Of a stretch of 54,034 nucleotides of DNA, positions 26,029 to 35,683 are shown one piece after another. The notes beneath the pieces were generated by a model that was given only the letters and a program-made list of their open reading frames with translations, did no database searches and was not told the DNA's origin. Where the stretch lies: the NCBI GenBank assembly GCA_038825775.1, contig JAWBOW010000001.1:1-54034 (forward strand), read 5' to 3'. The stretch comes from JAWBOW01 sp038825775 (lineage in GTDB: Archaea; Nanobdellota; Nanobdellia; Woesearchaeales; WAPY01). The translations under genes were made by a program, and so were the position numbers. Within the stretch, counting starts at the first letter, position 1, and the number at the start of each line of letters is the position of its first letter.

Positions 26029-29000
26029 TTATTTAACGTATATGGGTACGTTAGAGTATTTAATCCAAGTACCTGTAGAAGTTCTGTAAACACCAACTCT
26101 TAAACTACATCGTTCACAAGATATTTTAGGAACCTGCCAAACATAATAAGTTTGACTCAAAGGCAAATTATCAACAATAACTCTCCAATCAGTAAAATTA
26201 CCACTATAATCAAACAAAATTCTAACCCTTAAATCATCACCAACAAAGCCGGACAAAGACCAACTAATCATAAAAGGATAACCACCAACAACAATTTCAC
26301 CACTCCTAGGACTTAACAAGTTAAAAACAGGACTAGAAACACTTTCAATACAAGCACCACCAACACAAGTATAGTTTGAAGGACAAGTCCTCAGCACATC
26401 CTTAATAAAATTACCATCACAATAAAACTCCTTAACATTAAAAGAATCATAACAAGTATCTACATAAGAAACACCACTATAATTAACAACACCCTTAACA
26501 AAAATATTTATACCACCATCCGAATCTTTACAATTCGTTGTAGATTTAACACTTACAGAGTATCCTAATGCATACATATTCTTATTAGAATCGGTAACAT
26601 TAACTTCTATAAAATAATCTCCAGGCACACTCCAAACATAAGCAGCATTACTACCATCAACCGAAACCCTACCATTAGAAGACCAAGAATAATAATAAGG
26701 AGGACTACCACCACTAGCATTCACATAATAATAACCAACCTCATTAACATTCAAACTCTGAGGCCCATTAATATCTACTTTAAGAGGCTCTGAACTTAAA
26801 ACACAAGCCCCATCAACACAAGAATAACCAGAAGGACAAGTAAGTCCGAAAGTACCTAAAAGTCCATCTTTAGTAATAAAACCTTCTATCAATTCTTTTT
26901 CATTCTTACAATAATCATAAACTATTGAAAAACTATAATTACTAATTCTTGGAATTTCTGGATTAGGATACAAACCAAATATGACATCATAATTACTACC
27001 AAGATATTTGCCTCTTGCGTCTCCTTTAACATAAATATCACGATTTTTATATGGATCGAAATTTGATAAACTTGAATAGTCTGGACTATTATCTGTATCG
27101 TATCCTTTATCTACACAAATTCCTTCAAAACATACTTGTGTTTTTGGACACTCAAATAAATAATTAAGAGCCCTATTGTCCTCACAAAAATACTCCATTA
27201 AATAAGGAGAGTAGCGTGTTGGATTACCATTACCGCTCAAATTCCAACAAGTGTCGGTATATGTGAATAAACCGTCATTAACCGAACCCTTAACATAATA
27301 ATTTAAACCGCCGTCAGAATCAGTACAAGTAGCAGGAGTTGCTAATGTTATAGCAACTACTCCAACCATAGTTGGTATCCCACCTATATAAAGTAATGTG
27401 CCATCTTTTAATATATAAGATTCACATTCACTAACTATACCTAAATATTCTACTGTTTCTTTATCTCCTAATTTATATTTTACTGTTAGATTAACTGTCC
27501 TTACATCTGACAACCAATTCCAAGAAAATGAGTATGTTTTTCCATTATGAGTACAATCTGATCCTGATCTATTTTCTAAAGTACATTTAGTTTCTACAGC
27601 ATAATTTATATTATCATAATAAAATGGTTCTGATAATATTTTTTGTGTGTTATTATTATAATTAACAAAAACATTTAGTGACCAATATCCTGACTTAATT
27701 AAGTCAGGAGCCACATTATCAATAATTATAACTTGCTTTCTTCCAGGAACACAACCTCCTATGAAGTTAGTTCTTCTTACACCATCGGGATTGATAAGAT
27801 AATAAACACAGTTTAATATATTTGTGTCTTCACTTATATTAATAACATATTCTAAACAATCATATTTTGAAACATTTTTATCCAAGAGAATTAAAGTGTT
27901 TTCAAAATTACAATCCTGTGGGCAATTACACTTATTTTCAGGGTATTTACAGACACCGTCACCACATTTAGTACAAAAACCCCTGTATGCACTTAAGGGA
28001 ACACATTCTTCCTGTAAGAATTCTATGGGAGGTATTTCAAGAAGTCCCTCACAACAAGTACTATTAAAAGATTCTAAATAACTAGAATCTCTAACACAAA
28101 CCTCCTCAACTTTAACATTTAAAGAAGCACTAGCATTACAAGCAGAATAACCTCGCGCTGGCACGCCATAAACAAAAACACTAACCTCTTTAGCACCAGG
28201 AGAATCCCAACTATAATAAGCAACATCACCACTAGAATTAACCAAACCATCACCCTCCCAAACAAAATACACCTTACTAACACCCTCAGAATAAGAAACA
28301 ACAGCCCTAAACTCATAAATTTCATCAACAACACCATTCATAGTACCATTAATAAAAACCTTCTCCAAAACACAAGGTTTTGAATTATCCTCAAAAACAA
28401 CCATCAACCTAGGAGCATAAAAACTAGAACCCTCCCTAGAATAAAAATAATTATAAACATTATAACCACTCTCATTAACACTCTTCAACAAAAAACCATA
28501 ATTACTCCTAGAAAACAAAAAATCAGAATTATTAGTCAAATCAAAACCGTACCAACCATTAGAATCAACACTAACAATACCAATAGGTTTTGAAGAAAAA
28601 CTAGGCTGATTAGCCCAACTAACATTCTTATCAACCCAGTCAGAAGTAATCCTATAAACACCAACATCAACATTACTCATAAGAGAAGAACTACCACGCC
28701 TATAAACAAACAAAGTAACATTCTTAACCCTCTTATCCTTAGAATAATTATAAATACTAGACAGATCAAAACTAACCAAAGATCTTAAACGCTTACCATT
28801 CTTAACACCAACATACAAAGAACTAGAAGAAAAAAACTTAGAACTAGAACCCTCATAAACATAAGTATCCATCACAGGACCCAACAAAAAACAACCATTC
28901 TCTTTTTTACACTCAGGCAAATCACTAACAACAAAACCCGTAACCTTATCCTCATCATAAAAATTCTTACCAACCAAAAAAACACCAACAAAAGCCAAAG

Positions 29001-29061
29001 CAAACAAAACAAAAACAAAAAACTCAGGCCTCAAAAAACTCCTAAAACTAAAACTCTTCAT
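26029..29061 (-). CDS. Large modular surface protein with DNRLRE-type domain
   Basis: A 1010-residue exported protein. A membrane anchor or signal is at about residues 13-31. A DNRLRE-like jelly roll follows (about 55-225: DTYVYEGSS, LVSFDLSSI, ITSDWVDKNVSWANQP). Next come Ig-like segments, a cysteine motif CGDGVCKYPENKCNCPQDC near 375, and cysteine modules of the CxDSDGGxNxxVKG...CxxxxxCVxGxC type at about 595-670, 670-755 and 845-905. A PKD-like domain lies near 765-835. The C-terminal domain (SPRSGEIVVGG...ISW) resembles Kre9/KNH-type surface domains. There is no sorting signal at the C-terminus. Codon use changes inside the gene. A role in attachment or cell envelope structure is likely. 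Confidence 0.82.
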   Translation of the reverse strand: MKSFSFRSFLRPEFFVFVLFALAFVGVFLVGKNFYDEDKVTGFVVSDLPECKKENGCFLLGPVMDTYVYEGSSSKFFSSSSLYVGVKNGKRLRSLVSFDLSSIYNYSKDKRVKNVTLFVYRRGSSSLMSNVDVGVYRITSDWVDKNVSWANQPSFSSKPIGIVSVDSNGWYGFDLTNNSDFLFSRSNYGFLLKSVNESGYNVYNYFYSREGSSFYAPRLMVVFEDNSKPCVLEKVFINGTMNGVVDEIYEFRAVVSYSEGVSKVYFVWEGDGLVNSSGDVAYYSWDSPGAKEVSVFVYGVPARGYSACNASASLNVKVEEVCVRDSSYLESFNSTCCEGLLEIPPIEFLQEECVPLSAYRGFCTKCGDGVCKYPENKCNCPQDCNFENTLILLDKNVSKYDCLEYVINISEDTNILNCVYYLINPDGVRRTNFIGGCVPGRKQVIIIDNVAPDLIKSGYWSLNVFVNYNNNTQKILSEPFYYDNINYAVETKCTLENRSGSDCTHNGKTYSFSWNWLSDVRTVNLTVKYKLGDKETVEYLGIVSECESYILKDGTLLYIGGIPTMVGVVAITLATPATCTDSDGGLNYYVKGSVNDGLFTYTDTCWNLSGNGNPTRYSPYLMEYFCEDNRALNYLFECPKTQVCFEGICVDKGYDTDNSPDYSSLSNFDPYKNRDIYVKGDARGKYLGSNYDVIFGLYPNPEIPRISNYSFSIVYDYCKNEKELIEGFITKDGLLGTFGLTCPSGYSCVDGACVLSSEPLKVDINGPQSLNVNEVGYYYVNASGGSPPYYYSWSSNGRVSVDGSNAAYVWSVPGDYFIEVNVTDSNKNMYALGYSVSVKSTTNCKDSDGGINIFVKGVVNYSGVSYVDTCYDSFNVKEFYCDGNFIKDVLRTCPSNYTCVGGACIESVSSPVFNLLSPRSGEIVVGGYPFMISWSLSGFVGDDLRVRILFDYSGNFTDWRVIVDNLPLSQTYYVWQVPKISCERCSLRVGVYRTSTGTWIKYSNVPIYVK

Positions 29062-29228
29062 AATATCACCTCAAATAAATTATTAATTTTTTTAATAAAT
29101 TTAGAACCCAAAATTGATTTACAACTCAAATTTTTATCTTTAAATACTTCCATACTCAAACACACTCGCTTGCTCGTTAAAAAGAACAAAAAAACAAATT
29201 AATATATAAATCTTACTATTAACTATAC

Positions 29229-29302
29229 TGCTCCTGCGGGGATTTGAACCCCGGTCACAACCTCCGCAGGGTTGTATACTTCCAGGCTATACTACAGGAG
29301 CA
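29229..29302 (-). tRNA. tRNA-Arg (anticodon GCG)
   Basis: Read leftward, a 74-base cloverleaf has the acceptor stem TGCTCCT/AGGAGCA, a T arm with GGTTCAAATCC, and an anticodon stem CAACC/GGTTG enclosing the loop CTGCGGA. The anticodon is therefore GCG, decoding CGC/CGU. CCA is not encoded. It lies 15 bases from a tRNA-Pro gene on the same strand. Confidence 0.9.
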
Positions 29303-29317
29303 AATGTTAAAAAAAAA

Positions 29318-29392
29318 TGGGGCTGCCCGGATTTGAACCGGGGTTGCTAGCACCCCAAGCTAGAGTGATAGACCAAACTACACTACAGCCCC
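29318..29392 (-). tRNA. tRNA-Pro (anticodon GGG)
   Basis: Read leftward, a 75-base cloverleaf has the acceptor stem GGGGCTG/CAGCCCC, a T arm with GGTTCAAATCC, and an anticodon stem CTAGC/GCTAG around the loop TTGGGGT. The anticodon is GGG (Pro, CCC/CCU). No intron and no encoded CCA are present. It is probably co-transcribed with the adjacent tRNA-Arg. Confidence 0.92.
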
Positions 29393-29555
29393 AAAAGGAA
29401 AAAAACTATTTCTTATATGAAATGTTAATTTTTAAATTTAACTAATTTTTTGATTTTTAAGTTTTGATTTTTATATACTTTGTTTTGATTATTTAAAACA
29501 CAAAAACTTTTAAACAAATAATGATTTATTAGAAAAAAATAAAGGGGTGGTTTTT

Positions 29556-30518
29556 TTGAAGGAAAGCATTAGTGAGAGTTTAGAAAAATATTCTAAATAT
29601 GTTTTAGAAGCTTCAAAGCTCGGAAATTTTAAGGTTAAGGGTAAGATTAATAAGATCGTTGTTTGTGGTGTTGGGGGTAGTGGTATTGCTGCTGATATAG
29701 TAAAGTCTTATTTAGAAAATATTAAGGTTAAAATTCCTGTTATTGTGAATAAGGATTTTGAATTGAATCCAAGTGCCGATGATAAAACATTGGTTTTTAT
29801 TATTTCTTACTCTGGAAATACTGTTGAAACTTTATCATGCTATGAAGAAGCTTTAAAGAAAAAGTGTAAGATCGTAGCAATAAGTTCTAATGGTTTTCTT
29901 GAAAAACTTTGCAAGAAAAATAAAACTAAAATGATAAAAATTCCCCAGAACATGCATCCAAGGGCTTGCCTGCAATTCTTGTTAATTCCAATGTTGAATG
30001 TGATAAAGAATACTTTGTGTTTAAAAGAGATAAATTTTGAGGAGATTGCAAAAGAATTAGAAAATAGTGATGTTAAGTCGTACGCTCTTAAACTCTCAAA
30101 GAGAATAAATAAAAAGATTCCCATAATTTATTCTTCACAAAAAATAAAGCCGATAATTCTTAGGTGGAAGCAACAGTTTAATGAAAACTGTAAGATTCCT
30201 GCTTTTTGCAACATCTTTCCAGAGCTCTGTCATAATGAGATTGAGAGTTACGAGCTTAAACAAAAAAATTTTTTTGTGATTATAATTATGGATAATAATG
30301 ATAATAAAAAAACAAACAAAGAGATTCTTGCTTTTAAGGAAGTTATTTCGGATAAAGTTAATAGTGAAATTGTTTTTTTGAAAGGAAAGAATTTTCTGAG
30401 CAAGTTGTTTTATGGTTTTTATTTAGGTGATGTTTTAAGTTTAGAACTTTCAAAATTATTAAATGTTGATCCTGATAATGTTAATCTTATAAACAAGTTA
30501 AAAGAGAAACTAAAATAA
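29556..30518 (+). CDS. Bifunctional phosphoglucose/phosphomannose isomerase, paralogue A
   Basis: A 320-residue SIS-domain isomerase of the archaeal PGI/PMI type, interconverting glucose-6-P, mannose-6-P and fructose-6-P. It shows VCGVGGSGIAADI, the phosphate loop SYSGNTVET, PRACLQF (the conserved Pro-Arg), RWKQQFNEN with the catalytic Glu, and HNEIESYE with the catalytic His. The start is TTG at 29556, placed after GGGGTGG plus a T-rich spacer. A paralogue whose N-terminus aligns with this start (ATG) occurs at 33763. It is separated from the following Rad50-like gene, which is convergent. Confidence 0.88.
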   Translation: MKESISESLEKYSKYVLEASKLGNFKVKGKINKIVVCGVGGSGIAADIVKSYLENIKVKIPVIVNKDFELNPSADDKTLVFIISYSGNTVETLSCYEEALKKKCKIVAISSNGFLEKLCKKNKTKMIKIPQNMHPRACLQFLLIPMLNVIKNTLCLKEINFEEIAKELENSDVKSYALKLSKRINKKIPIIYSSQKIKPIILRWKQQFNENCKIPAFCNIFPELCHNEIESYELKQKNFFVIIIMDNNDNKKTNKEILAFKEVISDKVNSEIVFLKGKNFLSKLFYGFYLGDVLSLELSKLLNVDPDNVNLINKLKEKLK

Positions 30519-30555
30519 TTTTTTGAGAGATTTTTTAAATTTTTATTTAAATTTC

Positions 30556-32991
30556 TTATGAGATTATTCTGCTTATTCCGTTCTCCTTTGCTATTCTTAT
30601 TATAGTATCAACAAAACTCTCTATCTTTTGTTCATGACTTACAATAATAACTTGTTTCATGTCAAGTGCTTTTATAACATCCCTCACCTTGTCAAGTTGT
30701 TGGGAAGAAAAACCGTCTGTTGGTTCGTCCAAAATTATTATGTCCTTTGTTTTTATTCCGTGAGTTATATCATTAATAACCTTGTTTAAAGCTAACCTGT
30801 AAGCTAATGCTAAACTTGTTTTTTCTCCTCCTGACAAACTCTCAATTTCTATTTCATAGTTGTTTTGCTCAACTATTGGTGTAAAATCCTCATCTAACCT
30901 GGCAGTTATTGTTTCGTCTCCCATTAGCATGTTAAACCATTCTTTGAAGAGTTCGTTAAATTCGTAATGCAAAGAACTCATAACTTGCTTTTCCATCAGC
31001 AATATTATATTTGTGAAGTGTTCTTCAATCCAATACTTAAATGATTTTAATTTGTTGAGCTTTTCTTTTGCTTCTAGAATCTTTTGTATTTCTTCACTAA
31101 CTCTTTTTAATTGGGTGTCAATCATTGAAATTTCTTTTGTAAGGGATGCTTTTTTTATTTCAAGTTCTTTTTGTTCTTTTTTTAACTCTTCTACAATCTT
31201 TTCTTTTTCTTTAAGTTTATTTTCTATTCCTTCAAAATTTTTTAGTTCTTTCTTTATCAAATCTATTTTTTCTGTGTGGTTTTTTATTTCTGCTTCGCTT
31301 TCGAGAACTTGTTTTAAGAAGCTGTTTTTTTCTTTATCTTTCTCAACTAAAAGTGCAGAGTGCTTTTCAAAATCGTTGATAAGCTCTAAGTCATTTTTTA
31401 GTTTTTTTAGTTCGTCTGTTTTTACTTCAAGCTCTTCTTTACTCTTTAATTTTTGATTAAGTTTTTTTATTTCCTCCTTTGTTTTTTCTAATTGGACTTC
31501 TCTTTGCAATAAAAGCGAAAGCTCTTCGTTGAGCTTATTAAATTGTTCTGTTTCTTTAGCAAGTTGTATTTTTTGTTCTGAGATTTCGTTCAATTTGTCG
31601 TTAATTTCTAAGAATTCCCTATTGAGTTCTTTTTCTGATTTTTCTAAGTCCAAAATTTCATTCTCTGTTTTTAGAATGATTTCATTGTTTTCTTTCATTA
31701 ATTTTTCTTTGTAAGAATCTGTTATTTCTTGCATGCAGAGGGGGCATTTCTTTGAAGAGTTTAAGGTTTTGATGACATTTTTGAGATTAGATATGAGTGC
31801 TTTCTTGCTTATCAAATCATTTCTTATTGAGCTTATTTTTTGATCAATCTCCTTTTTCTTTTCCAAAAAGGTATTTTCTTTTGAGATTAAGAGTTTCTTT
31901 TCTTCTATGCTCTTTTTCTTAACCTGAATTTCGTTCTCTAAAGAATTCTTTTTTAGGATTTCAGAATTTAACTCTAAAATTTTATTGTTCAGGATTTCAA
32001 TTTCCTTTTGAGAGCTGAATACTTCGTTTTTAATTTTTTCAATTTCATCTTCTTTCTTTTTTATTTTAAGTTTTATTTCTTCCTTGTTTTCTTTTACTGA
32101 AAAACCCTTTATCTTTTCTCTTATTAGGGATATTTCCTTTTCAATTGTTTCTATTTTTTCTCTGTAAATAGAGATTTGTTTTTTCTTTTCTTCAATCATT
32201 GAGTTTATAACTTCAAGATTCTTTTTTAGTTCCAATGATTTATTGTAATTTTCTTTAATTAAATTGTAATCTTTATTTTCAGAATCTAGTTTGTTATTTA
32301 AGGATAAAAGTTCTTTTTCAATTGTTTTTAAGCTCTTTTCAAGTTCTGTTCTTTGTGCTTTTAAATCGTTTAATTCTTGTTTTTTCTGCTCTAAGTTCTC
32401 TGCCCTTATGCTTTCCTCACTTATCTTTTCTTTTAAATAATTTAGGATTATTTGCGAATTTTCGATTATTGTTTTGTAACGGTCTATCCCAAACAATTTT
32501 CTTATAGTATCTAATCTTTCATCACTCTTTTCAAATAGAATTTGTTTCATCTGTTCTTGAGGAGTATAGACTGTAAATCTGTAAATTAGGGATTTTTTCT
32601 TTGAAGCTAAAGAAAGAGGATAACCTAAAATTCTTATTATTTCATTCTTCATCTCAACGGGTGTAAGTTCTTTTTTAATGTTATCAATTATTAAATATCC
32701 GGAAGTTTGAACTGTCTTTTCAGAAGATCTTTTTAAACTCCTCTTTATAATAAAATTCTTTCCTTCAATTTCGAACTCAAGCTCAACAGAACCCTGATTT
32801 TTTCCTTTTCTCAAAAGAGAGTTTGGTGAGATTTCATTCGTTGCTCCAAAGAGTGCAAACTCAATTGCTAACAGTATAGAGCTCTTTCCAGAGCCAATAT
32901 CCCCACTCAATAGGATGCTTCCTTCTGGAAAAATAAACTCTTCTTCAGAATAACTCCTTATGTTGTGCAACTTTACTCTCTTTATAAGCAT
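30556..32991 (-). CDS. rad50: Rad50/SMC-like ATPase
   Basis: An 811-residue ABC-type coiled-coil ATPase. Walker A (GDIGSGKSS) is at residues 31-39, followed by the Q-loop region. Long coiled coils surround a zinc-hook CPLC near residues 416-419. The signature LSGGEKTSLALAYRL and Walker B IILDEPTDGFSS are in the C-terminal lobe, and a D-loop and H-switch (VSHEQ) follow. This fits Rad50 of the Mre11-Rad50 break-repair complex; the coiled coils are short, as in archaea. Mre11, HerA and NurA are not adjacent, which is unusual. Codon context is normal. Confidence 0.85.
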   Translation of the reverse strand: MLIKRVKLHNIRSYSEEEFIFPEGSILLSGDIGSGKSSILLAIEFALFGATNEISPNSLLRKGKNQGSVELEFEIEGKNFIIKRSLKRSSEKTVQTSGYLIIDNIKKELTPVEMKNEIIRILGYPLSLASKKKSLIYRFTVYTPQEQMKQILFEKSDERLDTIRKLFGIDRYKTIIENSQIILNYLKEKISEESIRAENLEQKKQELNDLKAQRTELEKSLKTIEKELLSLNNKLDSENKDYNLIKENYNKSLELKKNLEVINSMIEEKKKQISIYREKIETIEKEISLIREKIKGFSVKENKEEIKLKIKKKEDEIEKIKNEVFSSQKEIEILNNKILELNSEILKKNSLENEIQVKKKSIEEKKLLISKENTFLEKKKEIDQKISSIRNDLISKKALISNLKNVIKTLNSSKKCPLCMQEITDSYKEKLMKENNEIILKTENEILDLEKSEKELNREFLEINDKLNEISEQKIQLAKETEQFNKLNEELSLLLQREVQLEKTKEEIKKLNQKLKSKEELEVKTDELKKLKNDLELINDFEKHSALLVEKDKEKNSFLKQVLESEAEIKNHTEKIDLIKKELKNFEGIENKLKEKEKIVEELKKEQKELEIKKASLTKEISMIDTQLKRVSEEIQKILEAKEKLNKLKSFKYWIEEHFTNIILLMEKQVMSSLHYEFNELFKEWFNMLMGDETITARLDEDFTPIVEQNNYEIEIESLSGGEKTSLALAYRLALNKVINDITHGIKTKDIIILDEPTDGFSSQQLDKVRDVIKALDMKQVIIVSHEQKIESFVDTIIRIAKENGISRIIS

Positions 32992-33131
32992 ATTAAGAAG
33001 AGATTATATTTTATTTAATAAATTTTATGTTAATTAATGCTTTTTAGATAATAATAAAAAAATACAAAAAGCGTTTTTAATACTACTTTATAATAAAAAA
33101 ATTTATATACTTAAAAATATTTTTTTGAGTT

Positions 33132-33671
33132 ATGTCAGTATCTGACAAACTCATAGAAGAAAGTCTAACAAACTACAAAAATGAAAATAGAAGCAATGAA
33201 AGAGATATCTCAAACATAATATTTGTTATGAGTTCATACATAGAACCGTTAATCAAAAACAGATTTAACGAATACAAAGTAGAATTCTTTTATAATTATA
33301 AAAAAGCAATTGAGTATTTAAAAAAGGAATATAAAGATAATAATTTGCAAAATGTAAAACTTTTAATCATTGATGAAGAACTAATACCTGAGATTTTAAA
33401 ATCAAAAGAAGAAAACAAAAATTTAGAAGAATTAGTTAGTTTTAGTGAGCAAAATGGAATTGCAGTAATATTATTAAATCCTTACTTAAAAGTAAATTAT
33501 AATAATAAAAAACTAAAAGTTGAAGACGAACTTTTTGATAACAAAAATGTATTTGAAGAACTTTTAGAAAAGAAAAAAACAAGAATATACTTTTTTAATC
33601 TTTTAGAGAGCATTGAGAGCATAAAGAAATACCTAAAGTATGTTTGTGATGAAAATAATTTTAGTAAATAA
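33132..33671 (+). CDS. Hypothetical alpha/beta protein
   Basis: A 179-residue protein without a signal peptide. The middle has strands and helices in a receiver-like order (NIIFVMSSYIEPLI, VKLLIIDEELIPEI, GIAVILLNPYL), recalling a CheY-type or flavodoxin-like fold. The usual acidic phospho-acceptor cluster is not obvious, so a degenerate receiver domain is only a guess. A TATA-like TTTATATACTT box is located about 25-30 bases before the ATG. It sits alone between the divergent Rad50-like gene and PGI/PMI paralogue B. Confidence 0.6.
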   Translation: MSVSDKLIEESLTNYKNENRSNERDISNIIFVMSSYIEPLIKNRFNEYKVEFFYNYKKAIEYLKKEYKDNNLQNVKLLIIDEELIPEILKSKEENKNLEELVSFSEQNGIAVILLNPYLKVNYNNKKLKVEDELFDNKNVFEELLEKKKTRIYFFNLLESIESIKKYLKYVCDENNFSK

Positions 33672-33762
33672 GACGTTCTAAAATATTTTTGTTTAAGTTA
33701 GTTTGTTTTTACAGAAATATTTTTAAAGAAACAAAAAATTTATTCTAAAAAAGGTGGTTTTT

Positions 33763-34734
33763 ATGAAGGAAACAATTGCTGAAAGTTTAGAAAAGTATTC
33801 TGATTATATCTTAGAAGCATCAAAGCTCGGAAATGTAAAGATAATGGGTTCTATTGATAAAATAGTTGTGTGTGGGGTTGGAAACTCTGGAATAGTTGGG
33901 AATCTTTTAAAAAATTACTTCGAAGAGTTGGCATTAAAGATTCCTGTTTTTCCGGTTAAGGATTTTGAAATCCCTGTTTTTTGTGATAGCAAAACTTTAG
34001 TTTTTATAGTCTCTTGTTCAGGAAACACTCTTGAAGCAATAAAGTGTTATAGGAGTGCTGTAGGTAGAGGTTGTAAAATAATAACAATAACAGCAGGTGG
34101 AAAATTAAGGGAAATATGCAAAGAAAATAATGTGGATGTTATTAAAATTCCTGAGAATGTTTATTCAATAGCAGCTTTTCCATTCCTCTTCATTCCAATA
34201 TTGAATGTGCTTAAGCAGAACAACTTAATAGAGGAGATTGATTTCAACAGCATAGCTGAAATACTAAAAAGGGCGAATTTTCAGGCAAAAGTTTCAGAAA
34301 TTTCTAAAAAACTTGTTAATAAAACACCAATAATTTACTCTTCAAAAAGATTTGAAGGTGTTGCTATAAGGTGGAAGAACTCTTTTAATGAAATAGCAAA
34401 GATAGAAGCACATTATAATGTTTTTCCAGAAGTTGCTCATAATGAAATAAATGCTTTTGAAGAAGCAAAGCCAAACAACTTTTTAATATTCATAGTTGAT
34501 GAGGATGATAATAAGTATGTTAAAAAACAGATTGATTCTTTTAGAAATCTTATTATAAAAAAAGCAGAATCAACAGAACTAAGATTAAAAGGTGCTGATT
34601 ATCTTAAAAAATTGTTCTTGGCAGTTTACATTGGAGATTTGATAAGCTTAGAACTTTGCGAGCTATTAGAAAAAAATCCTGAAGAAACAAAAATGAAAAA
34701 CCAAATAAAAGAGGAAACATCAAGAGTAATATAA
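33763..34734 (+). CDS. PGI/PMI-type SIS isomerase, paralogue B
   Basis: A 323-residue paralogue of the protein at 29556-30518, alike from the first residues (MKETIAESLEKYSDYILEAS). It keeps VCGVGNSGIVGN, SCSGNTLEA, the catalytic Glu region RWKNSFNEI and HNEINAFE. The conserved Pro-Arg of paralogue A (HPRACLQF) is replaced here (YSIAAFPF), so substrate binding may differ. The start follows AAGGTGG plus a T-rich spacer; the in-frame GTG at 33754 belongs to the ribosome binding site. A ROK sugar kinase follows after 16 bases, and the pair could feed glucose into fructose-6-phosphate. Confidence 0.82.
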   Translation: MKETIAESLEKYSDYILEASKLGNVKIMGSIDKIVVCGVGNSGIVGNLLKNYFEELALKIPVFPVKDFEIPVFCDSKTLVFIVSCSGNTLEAIKCYRSAVGRGCKIITITAGGKLREICKENNVDVIKIPENVYSIAAFPFLFIPILNVLKQNNLIEEIDFNSIAEILKRANFQAKVSEISKKLVNKTPIIYSSKRFEGVAIRWKNSFNEIAKIEAHYNVFPEVAHNEINAFEEAKPNNFLIFIVDEDDNKYVKKQIDSFRNLIIKKAESTELRLKGADYLKKLFLAVYIGDLISLELCELLEKNPEETKMKNQIKEETSRVI

Positions 34735-34750
34735 AAATTTGAATTGCAAA

Positions 34751-35644
34751 ATGATTGTTGGAGTTGATTTGGGAGGAACAAAAATCAGGGCTGGTCTGAT
34801 AAACAAGTTTGAGGTTAAAAAAGAGATAACCCTGTTGACAAATGCAAAACAAGGCAGGAAGAAAGTTCTTAAAACATTATTTGAAGCGATAGATTATGTT
34901 TTTGATAATAATGTAGAAAAAATAGGAATCGCAGTTGCTGGAAGCACTGATGGAAAGAAAGTTTTTGAAGCGACAAACATAAAGTGTTTGAATAATATTA
35001 ACTTAGCTTCAATAATAAGCAAGAGATATGGAGTAAAGTGTTTTTTAGAGAATGATGCTAATGCATTTGCTCTTGCAGAATACCATTTTATAAAAAAGAA
35101 AAACCCAAAGTTAAAGAACCTTGTTGGAATAACATTGGGCACAGGAGTTGGTGGTGGCATAATAATTAATGGAGAAATTTATAGGGGAAGCTTTTTCTCA
35201 GCAGGAGAGATTGGGCATATGAGTATAGCATCAAACTTAATTAAGTGTGGTTGTGGAAATTATGATTGCTTTGAAGTTTACTGCAATGGAAAAGCAATTG
35301 AGAGATACTATTATGAGCTTACAAAGAAAAGAGTTCCAAGCGATATGATTGGAAAAGAGATAAGTAAGGACAAGAATGCACTAAAAGCAATTCATACTTA
35401 TTCAAAGTATTTGGGAATTGGTTTGGTAAACATAGCAAACATATTCAGTCCTGAATACATAGTAATTGGTGGTGGAATTTCAAAATTAGATGAAATTTAT
35501 AAGCCGGCAATAAAACACTTCAAAAGATACGCTTTAAAATCAGTTAAGAAAACAAAGATAATAAAATCAAGATTGGGAGATAATAGCATTGTAATAGGTG
35601 CTTCCATGCTAAGTTTTAGTTCAAAGAAAAAGAAAAAATTCTAA
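34751..35644 (+). CDS. ROK-family sugar kinase (glucokinase-like)
   Basis: A 297-residue ROK kinase. The ATP loop is MIVGVDLGGTKIRAG at the N-terminus, ENDANAFALAE holds the catalytic Asp, and GTGVGGGIIINGEIYRG and GEIGHM form the sugar site. The ROK zinc motif CGCGNYDCFEVYCNG is complete. A second ATP segment, YIVIGGGIS, is near the end. I chose ATG 34751; a TTG four codons earlier is possible. It is co-transcribed with PGI/PMI paralogue B. Glucose is the likeliest substrate, but N-acetylmannosamine or other hexoses cannot be excluded. Confidence 0.88.
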   Translation: MIVGVDLGGTKIRAGLINKFEVKKEITLLTNAKQGRKKVLKTLFEAIDYVFDNNVEKIGIAVAGSTDGKKVFEATNIKCLNNINLASIISKRYGVKCFLENDANAFALAEYHFIKKKNPKLKNLVGITLGTGVGGGIIINGEIYRGSFFSAGEIGHMSIASNLIKCGCGNYDCFEVYCNGKAIERYYYELTKKRVPSDMIGKEISKDKNALKAIHTYSKYLGIGLVNIANIFSPEYIVIGGGISKLDEIYKPAIKHFKRYALKSVKKTKIIKSRLGDNSIVIGASMLSFSSKKKKKF

Positions 35645-35683
35645 ATATTGAAAAATCATAAAATCAAAAATTTTAAGTTTTAA

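Noticed and set aside
31013..31456. A 147-codon Ser/Phe-rich ORF opposite the Rad50-like gene
   Set aside because: It is the complement of Lys/Glu-rich coiled-coil codons and has no ribosome binding site.
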